Positions 1 to 10,800 of a DNA stretch of 64,000 bases are shown here, piece after piece (positions within the stretch are counted from its first letter, which is position 1; each line of letters starts with the position of its first letter). Position numbers and translations under genes: made by a program. The DNA is taken from assembly GCA_026874595.1 (NCBI GenBank), contig CM049314.1, positions 79,161,300 to 79,225,299 of the forward strand, given 5' to 3'. Under the pieces are notes generated by a model. The model was not told where the DNA came from. It made no database searches and was given only the letters and a program-made list of their open reading frames with translations. Source of the DNA: Sipunculus nudus. Taxonomy: Eukaryota; Annelida; Sipuncula; Golfingiida; Sipunculidae.

Positions 1-189
1 ACAATGTTACTTTTTTAAAGTATCAGAATTTTCTATATCTGATTTTGCTTAAACGATTTTACCCTTAATTTTTAGATTCACCTTCACTGACAGGTGCAAT
101 TATATCGCCAGGGAACCAGTCTGTGTCCCTATGGGTCATATTTGTATATATTTATAGAAAAATGCGTCAGTTTTGAGGTGTTTTCACCG

Positions 190-233
190 TAAGCAAAGCA
201 TAAGCAAAGCATAAGCAAACTGTAAGCATATGA
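190..233 (+). repeat. 11-bp subrepeat block, four units (representative)
   Basis: Four consecutive 11-mers can be read: TAAGCAAAGCA at 190-200, the same at 201-211, TAAGCAAACTG at 212-222 and TAAGCATATGA at 223-233. Every monomer has this block, with changes mainly in the last three bases of each unit (GCA, GCG, GAA, CTG, GGA). The period is close to one helical turn, so the A/T-rich part of each unit faces the same side of the DNA. On the minus strand the block reads as repeated Phe-Ala-Tyr and Leu-Leu, which explains the recurrent short open frames. Confidence 0.93.
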
Positions 234-293
234 GCTGTGTCTTAAATATTCCTTTTTGCAACTATTTCTTGAAGAAATAATGTATTATTCTAC

Positions 294-303
294 TTCCCGG
301 GAA
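294..303. other. Representative TTCCCGGGAA palindrome
   Basis: A 10-bp perfect palindrome that follows the TTCTTAAGAA-like dyad by about 20-25 bp in most monomers; some carry TTCCCGGGTA, and others have replaced it with GACATTCAG or CCTGTAATA. It is the most G+C-rich spot of the monomer. Confidence 0.8.
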
Positions 304-564
304 TCTATTTCTGTCTAATATGGTGCAAAACTGTAGAAAAATTGAGGTAAAATATGCAAAAGGGTCACTAAAATCCACAACGTTACTTTTATAAAGTATC
401 GGAATTTTCTATTTCTGATTTTGCTTAAACGATTTTACCCTTAATTTTTAGATTCACCTTCACTGACAGGTGCAATTATATAGCCATGGAAGCAGTCTGT
501 GTCCCTATGGGTTATATTCGTATATATTTATAGAAAAATGCTTAAACTGTGTGGTGTTTTAATC

Positions 565-939
565 GTAAGCAAAGCATAAGCAAAGCGTAAGCAAACTGTA
601 AACTAAGGAACTGTGTCTTGATAAATTGTTGTTGCAACTATTTTCTCAAGAAATAATGTATTATTTGACATTCAGGTAATCTATTTCTGTCGAATATGGT
701 GCAAAACTGTAGAAAAATTGAGATGAAATATGCAAAAGGATCACAAAAATCCATGATGTGACTTTAAGAAAGTAGCGGATTTTTATAATTGTGGTTTTGA
801 TTGAACAATTTTGCCCTTAATATTTAGATTCCTGATCACTAACAGGAACTATTTTTAGCCAGGTAAACAGTCTGTGCCCCTATGGGTCATATTTGTGTGT
901 ATTTGTGGAAAAATGCTTAAATTGTGTGGTGTTTTCATC
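565..939 (+). repeat. Reference monomer, family B1 (375 bp)
   Basis: The first half matches family A. The variable segment is different: TGATGTGACTTTAAGAAAG, AGCGGATTTTTATAATTG, GATTGAACAATTTTGCCC, TTAGATTCCTGATCACTAAC and the B-type end TGTGTGTATTTGTGG. A related form carries TAATGTCATTTTAAGAAAG and AACAGTAACCATTTTGTTGCC, for example at 10,870-10,990. The contrast with family A starts just after GCAAAAGG and closes near AGTCTGTG. Confidence 0.88.
829..848. other. Representative B-family stem-loop-like dyad
   Basis: TTCCTG (829-834) and CAGGAA (843-848) are perfect inverted arms around an 8-base centre ATCACTAA. The arrangement recurs in many B monomers, with variants that weaken it (ACAGTAACC, ACAAGAAC) or alter both arms. 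Confidence 0.75.
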
Positions 940-2207
940 GTAAGCAAAGCATAAGCAAAGAATAAGCAAACTGTAAGCAAAGGAACTGTGTCTTCATAAA
1001 TCCTTTTTGCAACTTATTTCTTCAGAAATAATGAATTACTCTTCTTCCCGGGTATCTATTTCTGTCGAACATGGTGCAAAACTGTAGAAAAATTGAGGTA
1101 AAATATGCAAAAGGGTCACCAAAATCCACAATGTTACTTTTTTAAAGTATCAGAATTTTCTATATCTGATTTTGCTTAAACGATTTTACCCTTAATTTTT
1201 AGATTCACCTTCACTGACAGGTGCAATTATATCGCCAGGGAACCAGTCTGTGTCCCTATGGGTCATATTTGTATATATTTATAGAAAAATGCGTCAGTTT
1301 TGAGGTGTTTTCACCGTAAGCAAAGCATAAGCAAAGCATAAGCAAACTGTAAGCATATGAGCTGTGTCTTAAATATTCCTTTTTGCAACTATTTCTTGAA
1401 GAAATAATGTATTATTCTACTTCCCGGGAATCTATTTCTGTCTAATATGGTGCAAAACTGTAGAAAAATTGAGGTAAAATATGCAAAAGGGTCACTAAAA
1501 TCCACAACGTTACTTTTATAAAGTATCGGAATTTTCTATTTCTGATTTTGCTTAAACGATTTTACCCTTAATTTTTAGATTCACCTTCACTGACAGGTGC
1601 AATTATATAGCCATGGAAGCAGTCTGTGTCCCTATGGGTTATATTCGTATATATTTATAGAAAAATGCTTAAACTGTGTGGTTTTTTAATCGTAAGCAAA
1701 GCATAAGCAAAGCGTAAGCAAACTGTAAGCTAAGGAACTGTGTCTTGATAAATTGTTTTTGCATCTATTTTCTCAAGAAATAATGTATTATTTGACATTC
1801 AGGTAATCTATTTCTGTCGAATATGGTGCAAAACTGTAGAAAAATTTAGATGAAATATGCAAAAGGATCACAAAAATCCATGATGTGACTTTAAGAAAGT
1901 AGGGGATTTTTATAATTGTGGTTTTGATTGAACAATTTTGCCCTTAATATTTAGATTCCTGATCACTAACAGGAACTATTTTTAGCCAGGTAAACAGTCT
2001 GTGCCCCTATGGGTCATATTTGTGTGTATTTGTGGAAAAATGCTTAAATTGTGTGGTGTTTTCATCGTGAGCAAAGCATAAGCAAAGAATAAACAAACTG
2101 TAAGCAAAGGAACTGTGTCTTCATAAATCCTTTTTGCAACTTATTTCTTCAGAAATAATGAATTACTCTTCTTCCCGGGTATCTATTTCTGTCGAACATG
2201 GTGCAAA

Positions 2208-3065
2208 ACTGTAGAAAAATTGAGGTAAAATATGCAAAAGGGTCACCAAAATCCGCAATGTTACTTTTTTAAAGTATCAGAATTTTCTATATCTTATTTT
2301 GCTTAAACGATTTTACCCTTAATTTTTAGATTCACCTTCACTGACAGGTGAAATTATATAGCCAGGGAACCAGTCTGTGTCCCTATGGGTCATATTTGTA
2401 TATATTTATAGAAAAATGGTTAAGTTTTGAGGTGTTTTCACCGTAAGCAAAGCATAAGCAAAGCGTAAGCAAACTCTAAGCAAAGGAACTGTGTCTTGAT
2501 AAATCCTTTTTACATCTATTTTCTAAAGAAATAATGTATTATTCTACTTTTCTGTAATAAAGTTCTGTCGAATATTGTGTTAAACTGTAGAAAAATTGAG
2601 CTTAAATATTCAAAAGGGTCACTAAAATCCACAACGTTACTTTTATAAAGTATCAGAATTTTCTATTTCTGATTTTGCTTAAACGATTTAACCCTTAAAT
2701 TTTAGATTCACCTTCACTGACACGTGCAATTATATAGTCAGGGAAGCAATCTGTGTCCCTATGGGTCATATTCGTATATATTTATAGAAAAATGCTTAAA
2801 TTGTGTGGTGTTTTCATCGTAAGCAAAGCATAAGCAAAGCGTAAACAAACTGTAAGTAAAGGAACCGTGTCTTCATAAATCCTTTTTGCAAATTATTTCT
2901 AAAGAAATAATGAATTACTCTTCTTCCCGGGTATCTATTTCTGTCGAACATGGTGCAAAACTGTAGAAAAATGGAGGTAAAATATGCAAAAGGATAAACA
3001 AATCCATGATGTGACTTTAGGAAAGTAGCGGATTTTTATAATTGTGGTTTTGATTGAACAATTTT
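2208..3065. repeat. Dispersed duplication: matches 8,581-9,438 (offset 6,373)
   Basis: About 2.3 monomers recur 6,373 bp to the right. Rare variants shared by both copies prove the relation: AAAATCCGCAATG, ACTCTAAGCAAAGG, a degenerate TTCTGTAATA stretch replacing CCCGGG, GAGCTTAAATATTC, GACACGTGC and AAAATGGAGG. Similarity ends where copy 1 reads ACAGGAAC and copy 2 reads ACAGTAACC. The copies carry several private changes, so this is older than the duplications on the right of the window. Confidence 0.85.
2331..2352. other. Representative A-family dyad at the equivalent site
   Basis: TTCACCT (2,331-2,337) and AGGTGAA (2,346-2,352) are perfect 7-base inverted arms around TCACTGAC. It occupies the place of the B-family TTCCTG/CAGGAA dyad but has different arm sequences. 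In the commoner A form AGGTGCAA the arms are five bases, CACCT/AGGTG. Confidence 0.75.
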
Positions 3066-4730
3066 GCCCTTAATATTTAGATTCCTGATCACTAACAGGA
3101 ACTTTTTTAAGCCAGGAAAACAGTCTGTGCCCTATGGGTCATATTTTTGTGTATTTGTGGGAAAATGCTTAAATTGTGTGGTGTTTTCATCGTAAGCAAA
3201 GCATAAGCAAAGAATAAGCAAACTGTAAGCAAAGGAACTGTGTCTTCATAAATCCTTTTTGCAACTTATTTCTTAAGAAATAATGAATTACTCTTCTTCC
3301 CGGGTATCTATTTCTGTCGAACATGGTGCAAAACTGTAGAAAAATTGAGGTAAACTATGCAAAAGGGTCACTAAAATCCACAACGTTACTTTTATAAAGT
3401 ATCGGAATTTTCTATTTCTGATTTTGCTTAAACGATTTTACCCTTAATTTTTAGATTCACCTTCACTGACAGGTGCAATTATATAGCCAGGGAACCAGTC
3501 TGTGTCCCTATGGGTCATATTCGTATATATTTATAGAAAAATGCTTAAACTGTGTGGTGTTTTCATCGTAAGCAAAGCATAAGCAAAGAATAAGCAAACT
3601 GTAAGCAAAGGAACTGTGTCTTCATAAATCCTTTTTGCAACTTATTTCTTAAGAAATAATGAATTACTATTCTTCACGGGTATCTATTTCTGTCGAACAT
3701 GGTGCAAAACTGTAGAAAAATTGATGTAAAATATGCAAAAGGGTCACCAAAATCCACAATGTTACTTTTTTAAAGTATCAGAATTTTCTATATCTGATTT
3801 TGCTCAAACGATTTTACCCTTAATTTTTAGATTCACCTTCACTGACAGGTGCAATTATATAGCCAGGGAACCAGTCTGTGTCCCTATGGGTCATATTTGT
3901 ATATATTTATAGAAAAATGCGTCAGTTTTGAGGTGTTTTCACCGTAAGCAAAGCATAAGCAAAGCGTAAGCAAACTGTAAGCAAAGGAACTGTGTCTTGA
4001 TAAATCGTGTTTGCAACTATTTTCTGAAGAAATAATGTATTATTCGACATTCAGAGAATCTATTTCTGTCGAATATGGTGCAAAACTGTTGAAAAATTGA
4101 GGTAAAATATGCAAAAGGACAAAAGAATCCATAATGTCATTTTAAGAAAGTAGCGGATTTTTATAATTGTGGTTTTGATTGAACAATTTTACCCTTAATA
4201 TTTAGATTCCTGATCACTAACAGTAACCATTTTGTTGCCAGGTAAACAGTGTGTGCCCCTATGGGTCATATTTTTGTGTATTTGTGGAAAAATGCTTAAA
4301 TTGTGTGGTGTTTTCATCGTAAGCAACGCATAAGCAAAGAATAAGCAAACTGTAGGCAAAGGAACTGTGTCTTGATAAATCCTTTTTGCATCTATTTTCT
4401 GAAGAAATAATGTATTATTCTACTTCCCGGGAATCTATTTCTGTCGAAAACGGTGCAAAACTGTAGAAAAATTGAGGTAAAATATGCAAAAGGTTCACAA
4501 AAATCCACAATGTCACTCTTATAACGTTTCAGAATTTTCTATTTCTGAATTTGATTGAACAATAATACCCTTAAGATTTAGATTCCTGATCACTAACAGA
4601 AACTATTTTGTAGCCAGGTAAACAGTCTGTGTCCCCATGGGTTATATTTGTGTGTATTTGTAGAATAATGCTTAAATTGTGTGGTGTTTTCATCGTAAGC
4701 AAAGCATAAACAAAGCATTAGCAAACTGTA
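3066..4730. repeat. Diverged mosaic of A and B monomers
   Basis: Monomers open at 3,192, 3,568, 3,944, 4,319 and 4,695. The first two are A-type, the third is the B1 form with AACAGTAACC, the fourth is B2 with a private AATAATACCCTTAAG. I see no higher-order unit spanning this stretch and nothing that is not satellite. Confidence 0.8.
3266..3283. other. Representative 18-bp perfect palindrome
   Basis: TTATTTCTTAAGAAATAA is fully self-complementary. The same palindrome is at 3,642-3,659 and 10,390-10,407 and in the ATGAATTACTC class of monomers. Other monomers have imperfect forms such as TATTTTCTGAAGAAATAA, so the central dyad is present throughout. Confidence 0.85.
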
Positions 4731-5840
4731 AGCATATGAGCTGTGTCTTAAATATTCCTTTTTGCAACTATTTCTTGAAGAAATAATGTATTATTCTACT
4801 TCCCGGGAATCTATTTCTGTCTAATATGGTGCAAAACTGTAGAAAAATTGAGGTAAAATATGCAAAAGGGTCACTAAAATCCACAACGTTACTTTTATAA
4901 AGTATCGGAATTTTCTATTTCTGATTTTGCTTAAACGATTTTACCCTTAATTTTTAGATTCACCTTCACTGACAGGTGCAATTATATAGCCATGGAAGCA
5001 GTCTGTGTCCCTATGGGTTATATTCGTATATATTTATAGAAAAATGCTTAAACTGTGTGGTGTTTTAATCGTAAGCAAAGCATAAGCAAAGCGTAAGCAA
5101 ACTGTAAGCTAAGGAACTGTGTCTTGATAAATTGTTTTTGCAACTATTTTCTCAAGAAATAATGTATTATTTGACATTCAGGTAATCTATTTCTGTCGAA
5201 TAAGGTGCAAAACTGTAGAAAAATTGAGATGAAATATGCAAAAGGATCCCAAAAATCCATGATGTGACTTTAAGAAAGTAGCGGATTTTTATAATTGTGG
5301 TTTTGATTGAACAATTTTGCCCTTAATATTTAGATTCCTGATCACTAACAGGAACTATTTTTAGCCAGGTAAACAGTCTGTGCCCCTATGGGTCATATTT
5401 GTGTGTATTTGTGGAAAAATGCTTAAATTGTGTGGTGTTTTCATCGTAAGCAAAGCATAAGCAAAGAATAAGCAAACTGTAAGCAAAGGAACTGTGTCTT
5501 CATAAATCCTTTTTGCAACTTATTTCTTCAGAAATAATGAATTACTCTTCTTCCCGGGTATCTATTTCTGTCGAACATGGTGCAAAACTGTAGAAAAATT
5601 GAGGTAAAATATGCAAAAGGGTCACCAAAATCCACAATGTTACTTTTTTAAAGTATCAGAATTTTCTATATCTGATTTTGCTTAAACGATTTTACCCTTA
5701 ATTTTTAGATTCACCTTCACTGACAGGTGCAATTATATAGCCAGGGAACCAGTCTGTGTCCCTATGGGTCATATTTGTATATATTTATAGAAAAATGCGT
5801 CAGTTTTGAGGTGTTTTCACCGTAAGCAAAGCATAAGCAA
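4731..5840. repeat. Third copy of the 3-monomer unit (offset 4,506 from 225)
   Basis: The stretch from AGCATATGAG at 4,731 repeats 225 onward at an offset of 4,506 bp, including CTTAAATATTCC, the AGCCATGGAAGC A monomer and the following B1 and A monomers. It diverges near 5,840, where GCGTAAGC replaces GCATAAGC and the GCATATGAG end is lost. Private changes include ATAAGGTGC and GGATCCC. Confidence 0.85.
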
Positions 5841-6781
5841 AGCGTAAGCAAACTGTAAGCAAAGGAACTGTGTCTTGATAAATCGTGTTTGCAACTATTT
5901 TCTGAAGAAATAATGTATTATTCGACATTCAGAGAATCTATTTCTGTCGAATATGGTGCAAAACTGTAGAAAAATTGAGGTAAAATATGCAAAAGGATTA
6001 AAAAAATCCATAATTTCGCATTATGAAAGTAGCGGATTTTTATAATTGTGGTTTTGACTGAACAATTTTACCCATAATATTTAGATTCCTCATCACTTAC
6101 AGGAACTTTTTTGTAGACAGGTAAACAGTCTGTGTCCCTATGGGTCATATTTGTGTGTATTTGTTGAAAAATGCTTAAATTGTGTGGTGTTTTCATCGTA
6201 AGCAAAGCATAAGCAAAGAATAAGCAAACTGTAAGCAAAAGAACTGTGTCTTGATAAATCCTTTTTGCATCTATTTTCTGAAGAAATAATGTATTATTCT
6301 ACTTCCCGGGAATCTATTTCTGTCGAAAACGGTGCAAAACTGTAGAAAAATTGAGGTAAAATATGCTAAAGGTTCACAAAAATCCACAATGTCACTCTAA
6401 AACGTTTCAGAATTTACTATTTCTGAATTTGATTGAACAATTTTGCCCTTAATATTTAGGTTCCTGATCACTAACGGGAACTATTTTGTAGTCAGGTAAC
6501 CAGTCTATGTCCCTATGGTTCATATTTTTGTGTATTTGTAGAAAAATGCTTAAATTGTGTGGTGTTTTCATCGTAAGCAAAGCATAAGCAAAGAATAAGC
6601 AAACTGTAAGCAAAGGAACTGTATCTTGAACTATCCTTTTTGCAACTATTTTCTGAAGAAATAATGTATTATTCTACTTCCCGAGAATCTATTTCTGTCG
6701 AAAACGCTGCAAAACTGTAGAAAAATTGAGGTAAAATATGCAAAAGGTTCACAAAAATCCACAATGTCACTCTTATAACGT

Positions 6782-6803
6782 TTCAGAATTTTCTATTTCT
6801 GAA
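6782..6803. other. Representative B2 dyad TTCAGAA/TTCTGAA
   Basis: TTCAGAA (6,782-6,788) and TTCTGAA (6,797-6,803) are perfect 7-base inverted arms around TTTTCTAT. The A family has ATCAGA/TCTGAT at the same place (22-27 and 38-43). B1 and B3 lack it. Confidence 0.75.
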
Positions 6804-6860
6804 TTTGATTGAACAATTTTACCCTTAATATTTAGATTCCTGATCACTACCAGAAACTAT

Positions 6861-6880
6861 TTTGTAGCCAGTCTGTGTCC
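6861..6880. other. B-to-A chimeric junction with an 8-bp loss
   Basis: The sequence reads TTTTGTAGCCAGTCTGTG where B monomers read GTAGCCAGGTAAACAGTCTG. Eight bases (GGTAAACA, or an equivalent frame) are missing between two CAG triplets. The left side is B2 and the right side, from GTCTGTG, is A type with TATTCGTATATATTTATAG. The join shows recombination between families with a small deletion at a 3-bp repeat. Confidence 0.85.
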
Positions 6881-7890
6881 CTATGGGTTATATTCGTATA
6901 TATTTATAGAAAAATGCTTAAACTGTGTGGTGTTTTAATCGTAAGCAAAGCATAAGCAAAGCGTAAGCAAACTGTAAGCTAAGGAACTGTGTCTTGATAA
7001 ATTGTTTTTGCAACTATTTTTTCAAGAAATAATGTATTATTTGACATTCAGGTAATCTATTTCTGTCGAATATGGTGCAAAACTGTAGAAAAATTGAGAT
7101 GAAATATGCAAAAGGATCACAAAAATCCATGATGTGACTTTAAGAAAATAGCGGATTTTTATAATTGTGGTTTTGATTGAACAATTTTGCCCTTAATATT
7201 TAGATTCCTGATCACTAACAGGAACTATTTTTAGCCAGGTAAACAGTCTGTGCCCCTATGGGTCATATTTGTGTGAGTTTGTGGAAAAATGCTTAAATTG
7301 TGTGGTGTTTTCATCGTAAGCAAAGCATAAGCAAAGAATAAGCAAACTGTAAGCAAAGGAACTGTGTCTTCATAAATCCTTTTTGCAACTTATTTCTTCA
7401 GAAATAATGAATTACTCTTCTTCCCGGGTATCTATTTCTGTCGAACATGGTGCAAAACTGTAGAAAAATTGAGGTAAAATATGCAAAAGGGTCACCAAAA
7501 TCCACAATGTTACTTTTTTAAAGTATCAGAATTTTCTATATCTGATTTTGCTTAAACGATTTTACCCTTAATTTTTAGATTCACCTTCACTGACAGGTGC
7601 AATTATATAGCCAGGGAACCAGTATGTGTCCCTATGGGTCATATTTGTATATATTTATAGAAAAATGCGTCAGTTTTGAGGTGTTTTCACCGTAAGCAAA
7701 GCATAAGCAAAGCGTAAGCAAACTGTAAGCAAAGGAACTGTGTCTTGATAAATCGTGTTTGCAACTATTTTCTGAAGAAATAATGTATTATTCGACATTC
7801 AGAGAATCTATTTCTGTCGAATATGGTGCAAAACTGTTGAAAAATTGAGGTAAAATATGCAAAAGGATAAAAGAATCCATAATGTCATTT

Positions 7891-10800
7891 TAAGAAAGTA
7901 GCGGATTTTTATAATTGTGGTTTTGATTGAACAATTTTACCCTTAATATTTAGATTCCTGATCACTAACAGTAACCATTTTGTTGCCAGGTAAACAGTGT
8001 GTGCCCCTATGGGTCATATTTGTGTGTATTTGTGGAAAAATGCTTAAATTGTGTGGTGTTTTCATAAGCAAATAATAAGCAAAGAATAAGCAAACTGTAA
8101 GCAAAGGAACTGTATCTTGAACTATCCTTTTTGCATCTATTTTCTGAAGAAATAATGTATTATTCTACTTCCCGGGAATCTATTTCTGTCGAAAACGGTG
8201 CAAAACTGTAGAAAAATTGAGGTAAAATATGCAAAAGGTTCACAAAAATCCACAATGTCACTCTTATAACGTTTCAGAATTTTCTATTTCTGAATTTGAT
8301 TGAACAATTTTGCCCTTAATATTTAGATTCACCTTCACTGACAGGTGCAATTATATAGCCAGGGAACCAGTCTGTGTCCCTATGGGTCATATTTGTATAT
8401 ATTTATAGAAAAATGCGTCAGTTTTGAGGTGTTTTCACCGTAAGCAAAGCATAAGCAAAGCGTAAGCAAACTGTAAGCAAAGTAACTGTGTCTTGATAAA
8501 TCGTGTTTGAAACTATTTTCTGAAGAAATAATGTATTATTCGACATTCAGAGAATCTATTTCTGTCGAATATGGTGCAAAACTGTAGAAAAATTGAGGTT
8601 AAATATGCAAAAGGGTCACCAAAATCCGCAATGTTACTTTTTTAAAGTATCAGAATTTTCTATATCTTATTTTGCTTAAACGATTTTACCCTTAATTTTT
8701 AGATTCACCTTCACTGACAGGTGAAATTACATAGCCAGGGAACCAGTCTGTGTCCCTATGGGTCATATTTGTATATATTTATAGAAAAATGCGTAAGTTT
8801 TGAGGTGTTTTCACCGTAAGCAAAGCATAAGCAAAGCGTAAGCAAACTCTAAGCAAAGGAACTTTGTCTTGATAAATCCTTTTTACATCTATTTTCTAAA
8901 GAAATAATGTATTATTCTACTTTTCTGTAATATAGTTCTGTCGAATATTTTGTTAAACTGTAGAAAAATTGAGCTTAAATATTCAAAAGGGTCACTAAAA
9001 TCCACAACATTACTTTTATAAAGTATCAGAATTTTCTATTTCTGATTTTGCTTAAACGATTTAACCCTTAAATTTTAGATTCACCTTCACTGACACGTGC
9101 AATTATATAGTCAGGGAAGCAATCTGTGTCCCTATGGGTCATATTCGTATATATTTATAGAAAAATGCTTAAATTGTGTGGTGTTTTCATCGTAAGCAAA
9201 GCATAAGCAAAGCGTAAACAAACTGTAAGTAAAGGAACCGTGTCTTCATAAATCCTTTTTGCAAATTATTTCTAAAGAAATAATGAATTACTCTTCTTCC
9301 CGGGTATCTATTTCTGTCGAACATGGTGCAAAACTGTAGAAAAATGGAGGTAAAATATGCAAAAGGATAAAAAAATCCATGATGTGACTTTAAGAAAGTA
9401 GCGGATTTTTATAATTGTGGTTTTGATTGAACAATTTTACCCTTAATATTTAGATTCCTGATCACTAACAGTAACCATTTTGTTGCCAGGTAAACAGTGT
9501 GTGCCCCTATGGGTCATATTTGTGTGTATTTGTGGAAAAATGCTTAAATTGTGTGGTGTTTTCATAAGCAAATAATAAGCAAAGAATAAGCAAACTGTAA
9601 GCAAAGGAACTGTATCTTGAACTATCCTTTTTGCATCTATTTTCTGAAGAAATAATGTATTATTCTACTTCCCGGGAATCTATTTCTGTCGAAAACGGTG
9701 CAAAACTGTAGAAAAATTGAGGTAAAATATGCAAAAGGTTCACAAAAATCCACAATGACACTCTTATAACGTTTCAGAATTTTCTATTTCTGAATTTCAT
9801 TGAACAATTTTACCCTTAATATTTAGATTCCTGATCACTAACAGAAACTATTTTGTAGCCAGGTAAACAGTCTGTGTCCCCATGGGTTATATTTGTGTGT
9901 ATTTGTAGAATAATGCTTAAATTGTGTGGTGTTTTCATCGTAAGCAAAGCATAAGCAAAGCGTAAGCAAACTGTAAGCAAAGGAACTGTGTCTTGATAAA
10001 TCCTTTTTGCAACTATTTTCAGAAGAAATAATGTATTATTTGACTTTCAGGGAACCTATTTCTGTCGAATATGTTGCAAAACTGTAGAAAAAATAAGATG
10101 AAATATGCAAAAGGATCACAAAAATCCATGATGTGACTTTAAGAAAGTAGCGGATATTTATAATTGTGGTTTTGATTGAACAATTTTACCCTTAATATTT
10201 AGATTCCTGATCACTAACAGGAAATATTTTGTAGCCAGGTAAACAGGTTGTGTCCCTTTGGGTCATATTTGTTTGTATTTGTAGAAAAATGCTTAAATTG
10301 TGTGGTGTTTTCATCGTAAGCAAAGCATAAGCAAAGAATAAGCAAACTGTAAGCAAAGGAACTGTGTCTTCATAAATCCTTTTTGCAACTTATTTCTTAA
10401 GAAATAATGAATCACTCTTCTTCCTGGGTATATATTTCTGTCGAACATGGTGCAAAACTGTAGAAAAATTGATGTAAAATATGCAAAAGGGTCACCAAAA
10501 TCCACAATGTTACTTTTTTAAAGTATCAGAATTTTCTATATCTGATTTTGCTTAAACGATTTTACCCTTAATTTTTAGATTCACCTTCACTGACAGGTGC
10601 AATTATATAGCCAGGGAACCAGTCTGTGTCCCTATGGGTCATATTTGTATATATTTATAGAAAAATGCGTCAGTTTTGAGGTGTTTTCACCGTAAGCAAA
10701 GCATAAGCAAAGCGTAAGCAAACTGTAAGCAAAGGAAATGTGTCTTGATAAATCGTGTTTGCAACTATTTTCTGAAGAAATAATGTATTATTCGACATTC

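Larger units (their letters stand above)
189..564 (+). repeat. Reference monomer, family A (376 bp)
   Basis: This monomer opens with four 11-bp units and continues through the conserved segment to GCAAAAGG. Its variable segment then reads ACGTTACTTTTATAAAG, GCTTAAACGATTTTACCC, TTTTTAGATTCACCTTCACTG and GGTGCAATTATATAGCC, followed by the A-type TATATATTTATAG tract before the next 11-bp block. These words define family A throughout the window. A-type subvariants differ at AGCCAGGGAACC versus AGCCATGGAAGC and at GCGTCAGTTTTGAGG versus GCTTAAACTGTGTGG. Confidence 0.9.
1..2254. repeat. 3-monomer higher-order repeat, 1,127 bp x2
   Basis: Bases 1-1,127 recur at 1,128-2,254 with a constant offset of 1,127 bp and only scattered substitutions, such as GTGTTTTAATCG at 552-563 against GTTTTTTAATCG in copy 2 and AACTAAGG against AGCTAAGG. 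The order is A (GCATATGAG form), B1, A. Position 2,255 onward starts as a third copy but is already diverged (CCGCAATG, ATCTTATTTTG). The array may begin left of the window. Confidence 0.9.
5001..7860. repeat. 5-monomer-spaced duplication (offset 1,870)
   Basis: Bases 5,001 to about 5,990 recur at 6,871 to about 7,860 with an offset of 1,870 bp, from GTCTGTGTCC through an A-end, a B1 and an A monomer to AATATGGTGC. The region between (about 5,991-6,870) holds a B3-like monomer, then two B2 monomers and a chimeric end. This is only a partial tandem, since the units differ after 5,990. Confidence 0.78.

Noticed and set aside
1-43. Telomere-like repeats (TTTAGGG or TTAGGG)
   Set aside because: Only isolated words such as TTACCCTTAA occur once per monomer; there are no tandem telomere units.
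190-233. CRISPR-like direct repeats
   Set aside because: The 11-bp units are contiguous without spacers and the 375-bp units are tandem copies, not repeats separated by unique spacers.
294-320. CENP-B-box-like motif on the minus strand
   Set aside because: In monomers with the GTCGAA form, TTCGACAGA fits the first half of the box (TTCGnnnnA), but CGGG stands 8 bp too far away. No copy with correct spacing was seen.
520-535. TATA-box-like tract TATATATTTATAG in A monomers as a promoter
   Set aside because: It is an AT-rich part of each A monomer with no downstream gene or start-site context; nothing supports transcription.
10311-10505. Recurrent minus-strand open frames of 61-70 codons, here and at about 40 other places
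   Set aside because: They lie at the same place of the monomer, start at GTG codons in the copies I checked, differ by satellite mutations and read the 11-bp block as a Phe-Ala-Tyr/Leu-Leu repeat. One base change (CTAAAACG to CTGAAACG at about 37,878) alone creates a new frame. There is no ribosome-binding or splice context, so they are by-products.
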